From positions 23,971,939-24,035,938 of the forward strand of contig NC_049983.1 of assembly GCF_000003815.2 (NCBI RefSeq): a DNA stretch of 64,000 nt. The letters run 5' to 3'. The notes beneath the pieces were generated by a model. It worked only from the letters and a program-made list of their open reading frames with translations, did no database searches and was not told the DNA's origin. Source of the DNA: Branchiostoma floridae. Taxonomy: Eukaryota > Chordata > Leptocardii > Amphioxiformes > Branchiostomatidae. Below are positions 35,601 to 47,600 of this stretch, piece after piece (position 1 is the stretch's first letter; every line of letters begins with the position of its first letter). A program made the translations under genes and the position numbers.

Positions 35601-38600
35601 CCACCACCTTCTTTATTCTAAACATAACATCGTAATGATATCGTAATGGCAGTCAAAATCCGACGCAAACTGGCCGGTTTCAGCACAAAATTGTGCTAGT
35701 ATCATCGTAAATCGATGACACCTCAATGTTGCAAATGACGCGGTCGTTATTGACAGTTATTTTGTCATGTGCAGTCCCAGTTTTTGACGGATGCGTTCGC
35801 GTTGGCCAGGTGGTCGTTGAGAAAAGGTCGCTTGATGCTTCCGTCAATCAAGGGGAAAATTTTCGGGACCGAGATATCTAAAAATAACGGTCAAAATGGC
35901 CAGGTGGTCGCTGAGAAGAGGTGGTCGCTTGGTCAGGTTTGACTGTATGTCCAGGCCTGGGCCTAAGAGAAGGCTTTAGTTGGGGTCAATGACCTTAATA
36001 ACCTTAAAGCTATTTATAGTGGAACAGGAATAAATGACTTGTAAAAAAGCAAGGCATTTGTAACTAAGTTTCTTTAATATCAGACTTCTGCCACTTCCCC
36101 CGAGTCCCAGACACTTATAATTTTTTTCTACAAAATGCATTACGGAATAGCAAAATTATCTATTTTGACTGTTTCAATTGAACAAAATTCCTCCATGAAC
36201 TCAAAGTTTTACTCCACTTAGTACTGAGTTGTGTGTGTGGATGTCACCCATCAAATCAAGTCAGTCTGTCAGTGACTGGTCTAAAACATGTGCTACATGT
36301 CTTCCACTAAAGGCATTATACATTTTAAGTTTCTCATTGATTTCACAAACAAGCCTTTACAGTGTCTGGTTACGTAGTGCCTTTGTCCACCATTGTGGGT
36401 TTGCTGGAATAGTTGTCAACATGTTGTGTTCCTTGAATTGCACCTACTGTCATCCTTTGTTGATACCACATGCGTTCCATATTGTTGCTTCACAAGTTGA
36501 GTGGTGACACAATTTTGACCAAATTAAACAAATACCATTACCACCTGGTCGGCCTCTTAATGAATGAGCCTGAATAGGGAGAGTTTGTGTTACTCAGACC
36601 ACCTTATCACTTTTCTCTGTGCAGGACCAGAACACACCCTTGCATGAGGGTGCTGCTTTGGGCCAAACCGGGTTTTGTGAGCTTCTGATCTGTTGTGGAG
36701 CTGATGTCATGGCCCAGGACAAGGTAAAACATAACACAATGGGTACCTAACTGCCTATGGCACTGGCTGCAAATACACCCAATATTTCAGCCATACCATA
36801 TAGGTATGGTGAAATATATTGTATTCGTAATGTTTCTTCTTTCTTCTTCTTCTCCTATCAAATCTTCAAAGCACTGAATGACTGAATGACTTGAAATGTG
36901 GCACAAGGGTAGAGTGGGCCAATACCCCGATGCGTTTTTCTCATTTTGTTAATATCTGCCTCTAAAATGATTTTATTGAGGTTAAAGGTAATTCTTTTAC
37001 CAAAATGGTATATTTTGGCCCCCTGTAGTAGTATTAGTAGTCCACTGTATTCTGCTGATGCAGTGGTCTGGACACTCTGCATCAGCAATCAGTACTAGTA
37101 CCCTCAGGCTGGTATTACAATTGAATGACCTGAAATTTTATATAGATATGCATTAGATAGTTGGCAAAATGATCCAAGTAAAATTTTTTGGCATAAACTA
37201 CTTTAAAATGCTTAATTTCAGCACTTTTCTGAGGGGAAATTGATTTTCTTTCGGTCTCCATGCCTTTTGGACGTTCACCCCAGAGCCCCACACAGTTTGC
37301 TTTTAGTTTTAATACGTAAGTTTGACAGTGGCAAGAATGATTATTTTCTCTCAATATTTCTCTTCAGATTGATTGGAATTGTACATTTAAATGCAATGTT
37401 TATATGAGTAAAGATCAGTGTACTGAAATCATGTGTAACATATTGCTCTTAGTCAATAGATCAACATTTTCTTTATAGTGGCCACCTGTCTATAGCTTAA
37501 GTGGCCACATTTCTCTCACTGGACTGGAAAGAAAAGTGTTGTATTTTCTCCCGAGCAAATGTAGGTGTTTCTAACTTGTTGATGTTGACATAAACTTTGA
37601 ACATTCAAATTGTAAGTAACTTTTAACTGCCAGAGTTTCAGCCCAATAAAACACTCTCAGTGCCAGGGTATGAACAGACTGACCTCTGAAAAGAAACCCT
37701 CGAACAAGGTTGACAATCCTATCTTCCTTGTCTCGCACGCTACCCACAGGAAGTTGTTACACTAAGGTTAGGCCAAAAGGCGGATATGCATACAAAGTAA
37801 AACAGTTTAACAATGGTATACAGAATTATATACTTATTATATAACAAAGAAGAAAAAATGAAATAATTGATAAAGCCACATCAAGTTATAGTAAGTTGTT
37901 GGTCCTGGCATTTTTCAGAAAAAATGACGGGGTTAAAATTCTTTTAAAATTCCAGACGTCTCCGATTAGGTAATGGCTCATACAAAATAAGAAGGATGTT
38001 TAATTTTTCAGCTTGAAGAAAACAAACACTCCTACTACACAGTGTGGTAAGGTCGCCTGTGTGGCGGGAACCTGTGTGGTAACGTACCCTGTGTGGCGGG
38101 AACCTGTGTGGTAACGAAGCCTGTGTGGCGGGAACCTGTGTGGTATTACGTAGCCTGTGTGGCGGGAACCTGTGTGGTAACGTAGCCTGTGTGGCGGGAG
38201 CCTGTGTGGTAAGGTCGCCTGTGTGGAGGGAACCTGTGTGGTAAGGTCGCCTGTGTGGAGGGAACCTGTGTGGTAAGGTCGCCTGGGTGGCGGGAACCTG
38301 TGTGGTAGGGTCGCCTGGGTGGCGGGAACCTGTGTAGTAAGGTCGCCTGTGTGGCGGGAACCTGTGTTTGTAGTAGAAACGCATGTGCTGGGATTAGAAC
38401 ATGGAACTACATTATACTTGCATATTCCTGGCTCTATGCCTGATGATTGGCAAGACTCAGCCAGGGTCACAGCCAAAAGATAAACAGGAGATGAAAGAAG
38501 TACATGTTACATGCACATTCAGAACTGACTGCACCTCTGACTGGGCCACGTTTGCCTTCATGATTAAACATAGTGGGGTGAATGGGACTCCTTTCAGTCA

Positions 38601-41600
38601 CAAGAAAACAATGATTCACAATGATAGTACAAAGTTGTCACTGATTATGATCTTGCTCCTAAGTGGAGATATTGAGATCAACCCAGGGCCTAGACCACCT
38701 AAGTGTCCCTGTGGGAGCTGTAACAAAGCAGTACAGAATAAGCACGCTGCTATTTGTTGTGATGACTGCAATACGTGGTATCATAAGGACTGTATTGAGC
38801 TTGGCTCTCAGGTATACACTGTATTAGCAACCCACCGATCATACTCATGGATATGCTGTGACTGTGGCATACCAAACTTTGCATCAGACATGTTCGACAT
38901 CACTGATGACAGCTGTCATTCGGTAAATTCATTTGATACGCTGAACTCCAGCACAAGTTTGCCAGGTGACACACCAACGGCCACATCCACTCCACTTAGA
39001 TCAAAGCACGGGAAAACCCACACTAGTGGTAATGGCCACAAAAAGAGTACTGGGCTAAACTCCTCCTGGTCAACTGCCAGAGTGTCAGAAACAAAACTGC
39101 TGAATTGGCAACTGTGATTGACACGTATAAACCAGACTGTATATTAGCGGGCACAGAGTCATGGCTCAATGAAAACATATCAAGCAGCGAAATATTCCTT
39201 GACAGCTATATATATAGTATACCGTAAAGACAGACAAACTGACACAGGAGGTGGTGTATTTCAGGCAAACAGGGATGATCTGATTGTCACCCACAGACCA
39301 GATCTGGACACAGACTGTGAGATCATTTGGACACAAACCCAACTTGCAGGAAAGAAACCGCTTATGATTGGTAACGGGGGCCGCCCTAAGATGGTTCCCG
39401 TCGTAAGACGGTACGGATTTTTTGCTGATCTTATTATCCATAAGTACACCGTGTTTGTTGCCTGACTGACTATGCTGATTACAAAGGTAAATAAACCAAG
39501 TCCATGCACACAGCTTTAATTTGCATTCCAAGTATACTGTAACATATTTACTTCATGTTTTTTTAAAAACAGAATTCTAACAGTAATGTTGACAGTGCTG
39601 AATCACTGCGGTCACCGGCCTCTGCGTATTGGCGGCTCGTGTCGCTAACTATACGAACTCTTCCAAACAGTCACACAACTGCCATGATACACATAAATAA
39701 AGCTCCATAAAACACTATGAATATGGGTCTTCAAATGTTTGTTGAGTAGAAAAGCAACCAAAAGGAAGCGACATAAACATTGCCACCATTGTACTCCCAA
39801 GGGAGTGTGGCCGTGAAGGTGGCAGACTAGAGAACGCTCCAAAGATTTATTTGACTGTAACAAATGATTCGTGATGTCTATGAAAATAAGACTTTTGTTG
39901 ATGTTGGCGGTGTCGTTTTTTCGTAATGGTTTTTTTAGTCGGGCATTCACAATCAGTGCATTCAGCCCATTGCCCGTAAAAACATCAGCTGGATTGTTCT
40001 AGGTACAGCCTTTCTCATGTGAGACAAGAAGTACATACAGTCACGATTTTACTGTCAAAGGAAAGCTAAAATATCATTCTATTAATTTTTTTTCTGTGTA
40101 CTTAAATTTACCACTTACTTCTGAAGAGAGCAAAATGTAAAAAAGCGTACCAAGTTAGGCACACTGTCCAGCATAGCACAAAATTGGAAGGTTACATACA
40201 CGAAATTGTCTCACAGTGTTTGCCACTTGTAACACGCAACGCGAAAGGTTCATGAACCACATGAATGCATTTCTTATTCAAGTATGTTGTTCAAATCTAT
40301 GTGTAAAAAATTCAGTCATCAAAATTTGACCACTCTCAGGCAACTAGCGATGGAGCGCCATGAGTTTGAGCACAAGAAAAAGCGTACCGTGTTGGGGCAC
40401 CTCCCGTTACATACTACGCATATACAGGCCACCATCGGACCCACGCAATAGTCTGGATGAGCTTCACAGCTCTATAAATAAAATCCAACTTAGATAAACT
40501 CTGACAACGTAATCATTTTTGGAGATTTCAACACCCCTGCAGCTGGTATAGATTGGGATGCCAGCACAACAGACAACGATCAGAACCATACAGGACAGGC
40601 ACAGAAACTACTGCACTTAGTGGATAACCATAACCAAACAGTTCAGGAACCAACTAGAAATGGTAATATTTTGGACCTGGTCTTGGTTAATAACCCAAAC
40701 ATAATTGAAAAAGCCACAATAGCTCCGGGAATAAGTGACCACGACATGGTTCTAGTGGACGTTAACTTGGCACTTAACATGCAGAACAAAAAACCAAAAA
40801 GGAAAGTGTACATTCGCACAAAATCTGACGAGCCAGCTATCAAGAATGACCTTGAGGACTATACAACAAACTTTAACCTGAGAACAAAAGACATGTCAGT
40901 GACATAGAAATGGGATGACTTCAGGTCTCATTGATGTATTACCCCGAGTGGGTACCCTAAAAGAGATCCGAGCCAAAAAATAAACGGCTGCATGGACGAG
41001 TGTTTTTAGCGGTGAGAAATTCCCTTTAGCCAGCGGAACTGATCTCAAAAGTTAGATTGGTGAAAGCTCGTTTGTAACTGAAGAAATTAGCAGGTAAAGT
41101 TTTGCAGCCGCGCTCTAGGTCGGAGGTACACAGTCCCCAGGGTTCTGAGTGGTGCGGTTGTGCACTAGCAGCGAAAAAAGTGCCTTTTGTGGGGATTAAC
41201 TAATCGTAGTTTGTAATTGCTATAAAAAAAGAACCTACGTATAGTTGACGTTGGCAATTTTTTCCCACGATATAGGGTAAATGTGCTCAACATAGAAAAA
41301 TCTGCTAAAATTGCACTTAGCTTCATTATGAACACGCCCATGTAAACCACGAATTATAACATAGAAGTCTATGGGAAAAAGAAACTCATCAATGAGACCT
41401 TAAATGAATATGAAAAATATTAATAAAAAATCCACGGATAGCGCTGGAGCAAAAAATTGAAAAGGTTTTATAACCGGGTGCTACCCCGCATCTTTTGGCT
41501 GTAGATGACGCCATGTACCTATTTCCGTTTCCATGGTAATGGACCAGTCTACATTTCCAAAAGGCGTTATTATTGTTATTTTTCTTGTATCGTACTCTAC

Positions 41601-44600
41601 TGGATATGGAAGCCATTTGAAAGATGACTAAGGTTCTAAAGCTATCTTTCTTGGTGCAAAGTACCTCCAAGTTATTTTTTGCCTTCGACGCCTTTTCTAT
41701 TACGCCCTACCACCCCCCCGCTAGGCGACACCTATAAAAGGCCAATCAGAAAGGCTCAGTTTGGCTTGCGCGCTTCTGGCATAAGGGACCTTGAAACGCA
41801 GCTAAGGCCACAGCAAGTAAATTTTATGGATGACATCCGCGCGCTCATTAATTTTCGCCTGATTTCAGAAAAAAAAACAAGAATTTTTTTCTTCTTCAGG
41901 GAAGGCCGCATCAACGAAATTGGGTAAAGGTTGTGTTGTAACCTAATCATTGAATTTAGAATTGACGCTAGAGACTCTGTAGCATTGACTGTAGTTGCAG
42001 AAGCAAAACTTGATAGATAGTTGTAAGAGTGGCACAACTATGGAAGCTGTGTAGTTGCCAACATGGTTAATGATACCAGTCTACCACACTAGTGTCACTT
42101 TAACTACACTGGTTGCACTTCTTAAATACAGGAATGAATGCCTTGTTGGCTGTGATGCCAATGTCACTTCAAGTCTTGTTACAACGTCTATTTTGAAAAT
42201 TTGCCATCTTGTTTTTTTTACCCATCTTGTTTTTTTTTCGCCCTATCTCATTATTTTTGCAGTCTGCAGAGGATGTCATCCATAAAATTTACATGCTGTG
42301 GCCTAACGTCAATTTATAGTTGTTAAGCTCTGTTTTGACTTTATGAGCTATGGTACCTTCACCCGATCCTCTATATAACCGTTTATTTTTGGTAGAAAGA
42401 TCCGTATGAATCTCGTCGTGCCTGTCGTGCTGAGATCCCTTTCACGACTATTCTCTGAGATATATTCCAATTAAACAAAGACGAAGAAGCACTCAGTTCA
42501 CAGTTTAAAAGTGTATTCACAGAAGAAGACACCACAGACATGCCATCTCTTGGGAACCCCTGCACCCCTCCTATGGATTATAGAAATTTCTACTTGAGGT
42601 GTAGAAAAAATGTTGCAAGGCCTTAATCCGTCCAAAGCATCCGGGCCCGACAAAATACCTCCTTGGTTCCTCAAAATGACAGCCAGTGAAATCGCACCTG
42701 TTTTGACTAACATTTTCCAACAATCGCTTGACACAGGAGAAATCCCCCAAGACTGGAGGGATACAAACATATGTGCAATTTTCAAAAAGGGAGACAGAGC
42801 GGTCCCCAGTAACTACAGACCTGTTTCACTTACCTGTATTTCCTGTAAACTACTCGAACACATTATCCATAGCCATATCATGAAACACTTAGAAGGCCAC
42901 AATATACTAACAGACTACCAGCATGGTTTCAGAGCATTTAGCAATCCACAGAAACACAGCTTATTTTAACAGTTCACGACATAGCTGGGGCACTGAACAA
43001 TAAAAGACAGGTGGATCTAGCAATACTTGATTTCACTAAAGCCTTCGACAAAGTTCCCCATAGCAGACTCATATCAAAACTGGAGTACTATAATAATGGA
43101 ATTCAAGGTACTACATTAAACTGGTTAAAGGCTTTCCTGACGAATAGAGAGCAAACGGTAGAAGGGAAGGCCTCAGCTCCAGTTAGAGTAGCATCGGGAG
43201 TTCTGCAAGGGACTGTCCTGGGACCATTGCTCTTCCTCTTTTACATAAATAACTTGCCAGACCAGCTCGATTCAAGTGTGAGGTTATTCGCCATGATTGT
43301 CTGCTATATATAGAGGCATCTGCAAAGAATGACTCACAACTTCTTCAGAAGATCTGAACACCCTGGAAGAATGGCAAAGGAAATGGCTTATGCAGTTCAA
43401 TCCTGATAAGTGCTATATGATGCACATAACAAACAAACGCACACCAAATGTGTCCCCTTACCAGTTTTGTGGTCAGACATTAGCAACCACAAAAAGCCAC
43501 CCATACCAAGCCTAGGTGTTACGTTAACAACTGGGCTGAAGTGGGGTGTCCATGTTAACAATTGAAAATAACAACCAAGGCTAAACAGACATTCGGGAGT
43601 GATCAAACGCAACTTGTGGGCATGCCCAGCCAGGGTTAAATCACTTGCATACACGTCACTGGTAAGACCTAACCTTGAATATGCTGCAACAGTATGGGAT
43701 CCATATACAAAGAAAGACAAAGATAAACTTGAAAGGGTACAGAACCAAGCTGCCAGATTCTGTACAAACAACTACAACAGGGATGCTAGTGTTACGAAAA
43801 TGAAAACAGATCTGCAGTGGACATCACTTGAAGACAGAAGGAAAATGTCCAGACTTTGCATGATGTACAAAATGACCAATAAGCTGGTGGACGTACCGAC
43901 TGATAAGTATCTACCAGCTCAAAAAAGAACAAGAAACAGCCATGACTTCAAGTACCAGAATTACCAAGCTAGGATTGATGTGTTCAAAAATTCTTATTTT
44001 CCCAGAACTATTGTAGAGTGGAATTTGTTATCACCAAGCACAGTAGGGGCATCTTCTCTGGATAGTTTTAAAGAACGCTTGCAGATAGATGTGCAAAAGT
44101 TAGGTGTGACGGATCGTTCAGTGTAATTTAACCAGCTGCTGCCACACTGCGTGCCTGTAAAGCTGGTGTGTTACGCCGAAGGGCGGTTATACCGGCTATA
44201 TAGATACAGATACAGACTCTTACAGGTGGCCCAGCAATGCAGTTTCATTACGTGAAGCTGGGGGGTTATACACACCACACAGGGCAATGGACGATACCTC
44301 CCGTGGAAGCCAGTGAGGGCGTAGGTGCACCCACACACATTCCAAGTCCGATGGAACAAGTACTATGTCCAGAACTTTAGCTGAAATGGTTGCTTTGGTG
44401 TACACTGCTACACCTCCTCCACATTTGTCAGGTTGACATTTAGAGAACATGTTAAAGTTTCGCACATCTGTAGCTGAATTCGGGAGGCAGGGAGTGAACC
44501 AGGTCTCGGTTACTACAGTAAAAAATAAACTGTGATCTCAATAGATGAGGTGGTCAAAACTGCTTCAAATTCATCAATCTTATTCACTAGCGATCTAGCA

Positions 44601-47600
44601 TTTGACAGATTTTGAAGTATTCGAGGCATGTGTCTTTGTTGACTTGATGACTTCACTTGTCGATCGATTTGGATTGGATGCAGCTGTGCGATACGGTCTA
44701 CACATTGTTGCATCTCCAGACCTGATTTGCATGTAAACGTTGGGGAGGGCCGGGGACGGTGGCCGACAATCGTAGTGATTTTACGTACCTTATTCCTTCC
44801 AGCCTTTTTCCCAGGAGGTCTGCGTGTAATAAATAATTATGTAATTCTGACAGGAAACTGCAGACTTGTAAGACATGATATGATTTAGATTGAGAGTATC
44901 TCTATGCAGAAATTTAATGTCAACAAACAAAGCAGAAATTATTTCAGACATACCCAAAGATGAGATTTACCGTGTCTGACACATAATTTATCTCAAAACA
45001 CCATCAAGGTATAAGGAATTCAAGATCAATGTGAAAGTGAATGTGACATGACACAATGCCACTGATATTCACATAACATTTTACATACTGATAGCGTTCA
45101 GGCATGACTTTTACAGCGGGGTTAAACTTGTCACATAGATGGACATAGCTTAGTTTGGTATTACTACCACAAGATAATTCACAAGAAGAAAGGTACCTAC
45201 CAAATTACAATATACTTTGAAATCAATCTTTTTTTTTAATTATCATAATCTCACGCACACACACTTACTATCTGGTTTAGCGTCCGTTGTTCCCAGTGTC
45301 TTCCAGAGGTTAGACGTCAATTTATCTAATTCAAACACGTTTGTCTCTGTCCAGACATTTTGTTGTGAGTTATTGTCCCAACTGTTGTTCTATCCAGCAT
45401 AACCAGACATCCCTGCATGTGGCCAGCGAGTATGGGCAGACTGAGGTAGCAGAGCTTCTGATAAAAAATGGGGCTAACCTGGAGGCGAGGGACAGGGTAA
45501 GTAGCTGTAACCCTGCGCTCATTTCTCCTGACCTGTACCGGGACAATCGTGCCCCTGTCACAACACTCACAACATTGATAGTCATCTACTAAATTAAATG
45601 ATCCCTTCCAAGAAAAAGTCTCATTCAGAGATTAATTGACGCTATTGTTCTGGTGTAAGCCGTAAGGTAAATTTGAATAACTTGTATATAAAGGCATTTT
45701 GTCACTGAGTTTTTTTTCCATATTCTATTAATAAATAAATAAATGAATAAATATTCCTTCTGTGGCTTCCCGACCAACACACATAGACTAACTACTTGAA
45801 TGTGCATAATGTACATAATCATTCCCAAACGTCGCTATATTGCAGAATAATAATAAAAGCACCTGTTTCAAATGTTAAAAATGGACACACTTTCTTCAGA
45901 CATGAACCTGCGGTTTTTGACTTTCACCTACTAGCCAGTTGTGCATGTGGATGTCATCCAAGTCAGTGTTGCAATATAGTAAACGTAATACTAAGGCTAC
46001 ATGTACATGAATGACTATTCCATTATTTACTATCATCTACAATGTATGCACGCAGCGGTTGGTGCAGAAGATTGTGACCTTTTCATCATAATTATGTTCT
46101 TTTCGCACTCCCCATGCGCTAACCTCTGCTGCATGCTTCAAAGCGCCACACTTAAAACTTTACACAGAAGAAAACAAATACTAAGTTAAGTAACTCTCTG
46201 CCATCTACCTTATTCTATCAAACCAATAATTAGAAATACTTTTGATATGATCTCTAACATTTGAAGTGATAAAAAAAATTATATTTGTATTCATTTCTGT
46301 CCACGTTTGCACTTTTTCATAGCATTTTATGACAGTATACTTGTCTCTTGGCAGTCATGTTGTATTCATTTTGTTCAAACTGTTGTTCTATCCAGTTTGA
46401 CCGGACATCCCTGCATGTGGCCAGCAAGTACGGGCAGACTGAGGTAGCAGAGCTTCTGATAAAAAATGGGGCTGACCTGGAGGCGAGGGACGAGGTAAGT
46501 AGCTATAACTCTGTCCTCCTTTCTACTGACCTGTACCTGGACAATGGTGCCCAATTGTTACCCCTGTCATAACACTCTCAATGTTACTAGTTACAAGTAT
46601 CTACTCATGGACCAATCCCAAAGCTCCGCCCCCTGTTCGATCATGTTCTATTTCGAACACCTCCGTCAAAAACAGCGCTTGTCAGACAGAACTGGCCGCC
46701 GCCGCCGCTGTTTAGCTGATAATAACGACTGACTTCGGTTTAGCTCTTTTGACCCTGAAATCCTCTCAGACCGGGCCGAAAAAAATGCGCTGACTTCTTT
46801 GTTGAAGGCTACAATTCCACTGGGTACAGTCATCTGAGGAGGGGGCTGATATAGTTGTGGTACGGGCGTCATAATTTCAGTCAAAGCGGAAGCGGGAGGC
46901 ACCGCATATCTTACCTTGTTGATGGGCAGAAGTGTCCAGTTTTTGACATACATGTACAACAATGTACGGTCGATGCAGGTGAAAACCAGGTACATCATTC
47001 TATCTGTGACAGGGTTTCTACTGCGTTTGTTGCATGCATGACAGCTGCATGCATGCTCATGATAAAAGCGAAATCAAAAAGAAAGCAGCTCAGGCACTCG
47101 TGGAGAGGAAGTACTACGCACCAACTAATGTGACACTTCTACAAAGTCTACCAGTGCAGAGTCCCGTGTCTTATACCCTGCTCTACACGTGCAACCTGAA
47201 ACAAATCAATGTAATATGCTATGCAGTGGCTGTCCCTCTCACAATACCTATACTCGGTGGGTGTAGCCTTCAACAAAAAATAGCATAATTGCATTTTTTT
47301 TGGCCATTTCTGTTCAACCAGGGCTGTTTTTTGACGGAGGTGTTCGAAACAAATAAACAAATACTTTACTGCAATTTCTCAAGCAATGCTAATTTGGCAA
47401 ATGATCAACGCATTATTTTCTCCAGTTACATGTTGCTGTTACAGCTTACCTTTGCCACTTCTTCTGAGTGTGTATATTATTTTGTCTCTCTTGTCCTGCT
47501 AAAAACATAATATCGTAATTGGAACACACCGCGGAATTGCACGGAGAACGGGCGCGTGGTTGGAAGGGGGTGCAATAATACCGGCCGAACGAAACACGGC

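Larger units (their letters stand above)
33661..35962. mobile_element. Fold-back-like inverted repeat surrounding ankyrin exon 3
   Basis: The left arm (33661 to about 34330) starts AGGCCTTGACATG...AACTTAATCAAAGAGGCAGCC and has tandem units of about 120 bp that include GGAAGAGTCCATTCTTGCAC and TTTCAGTGGCAGTATTTCTG. The right arm (about 34756-35101, then 35946-35962) is its reverse complement, including GATTAAGTTCT and CCAGGCCTG. A CAGTCAAACC element (35104-35945) split the right arm. Between the arms lie exon 3 and its native splice flanks. Arms built of tandem units fit fold-back elements. Confidence 0.65.
38401..44217 (+). mobile_element. 2A/PHD-containing LINE (plus strand) with two nested DNA insertions
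   Basis: Order: first frame with 2A-like motif and PHD finger (38401-39117), start of endonuclease (39080-39375), insertion 1 (about 39380-40405), rest of endonuclease (40405-40934), insertion 2 (about 40935-42420), reverse transcriptase (42480-43320), C-terminal segment (43400-44126) and a 3' end with TATAGATACAGATACAGA tail. It cut into an older minus-strand LINE fragment beginning at 44219. Multiple frame breaks make it inactive. Confidence 0.85.
36724..45397 (+). other. Intron 4 (8.7 kb), mostly a LINE and its insertions
   Basis: Holds a helentron-like fragment, a minisatellite, a plus-strand LINE and a minus-strand LINE fragment, each listed separately. The segment 37561-38039 shows nothing nameable. 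The last part, about 44830-45150, matches intron 2 around 20225-20470 and 21140-21190. The preceding intron 3 (36215-36290) also matches 45930-45980 in intron 5. Confidence 0.55.

Noticed and set aside
37944-38476. Two overlapping minus-strand frames of Pro-His-Arg-rich repeats
   Set aside because: They are products of the 32-bp minisatellite read in frames that lack stops.
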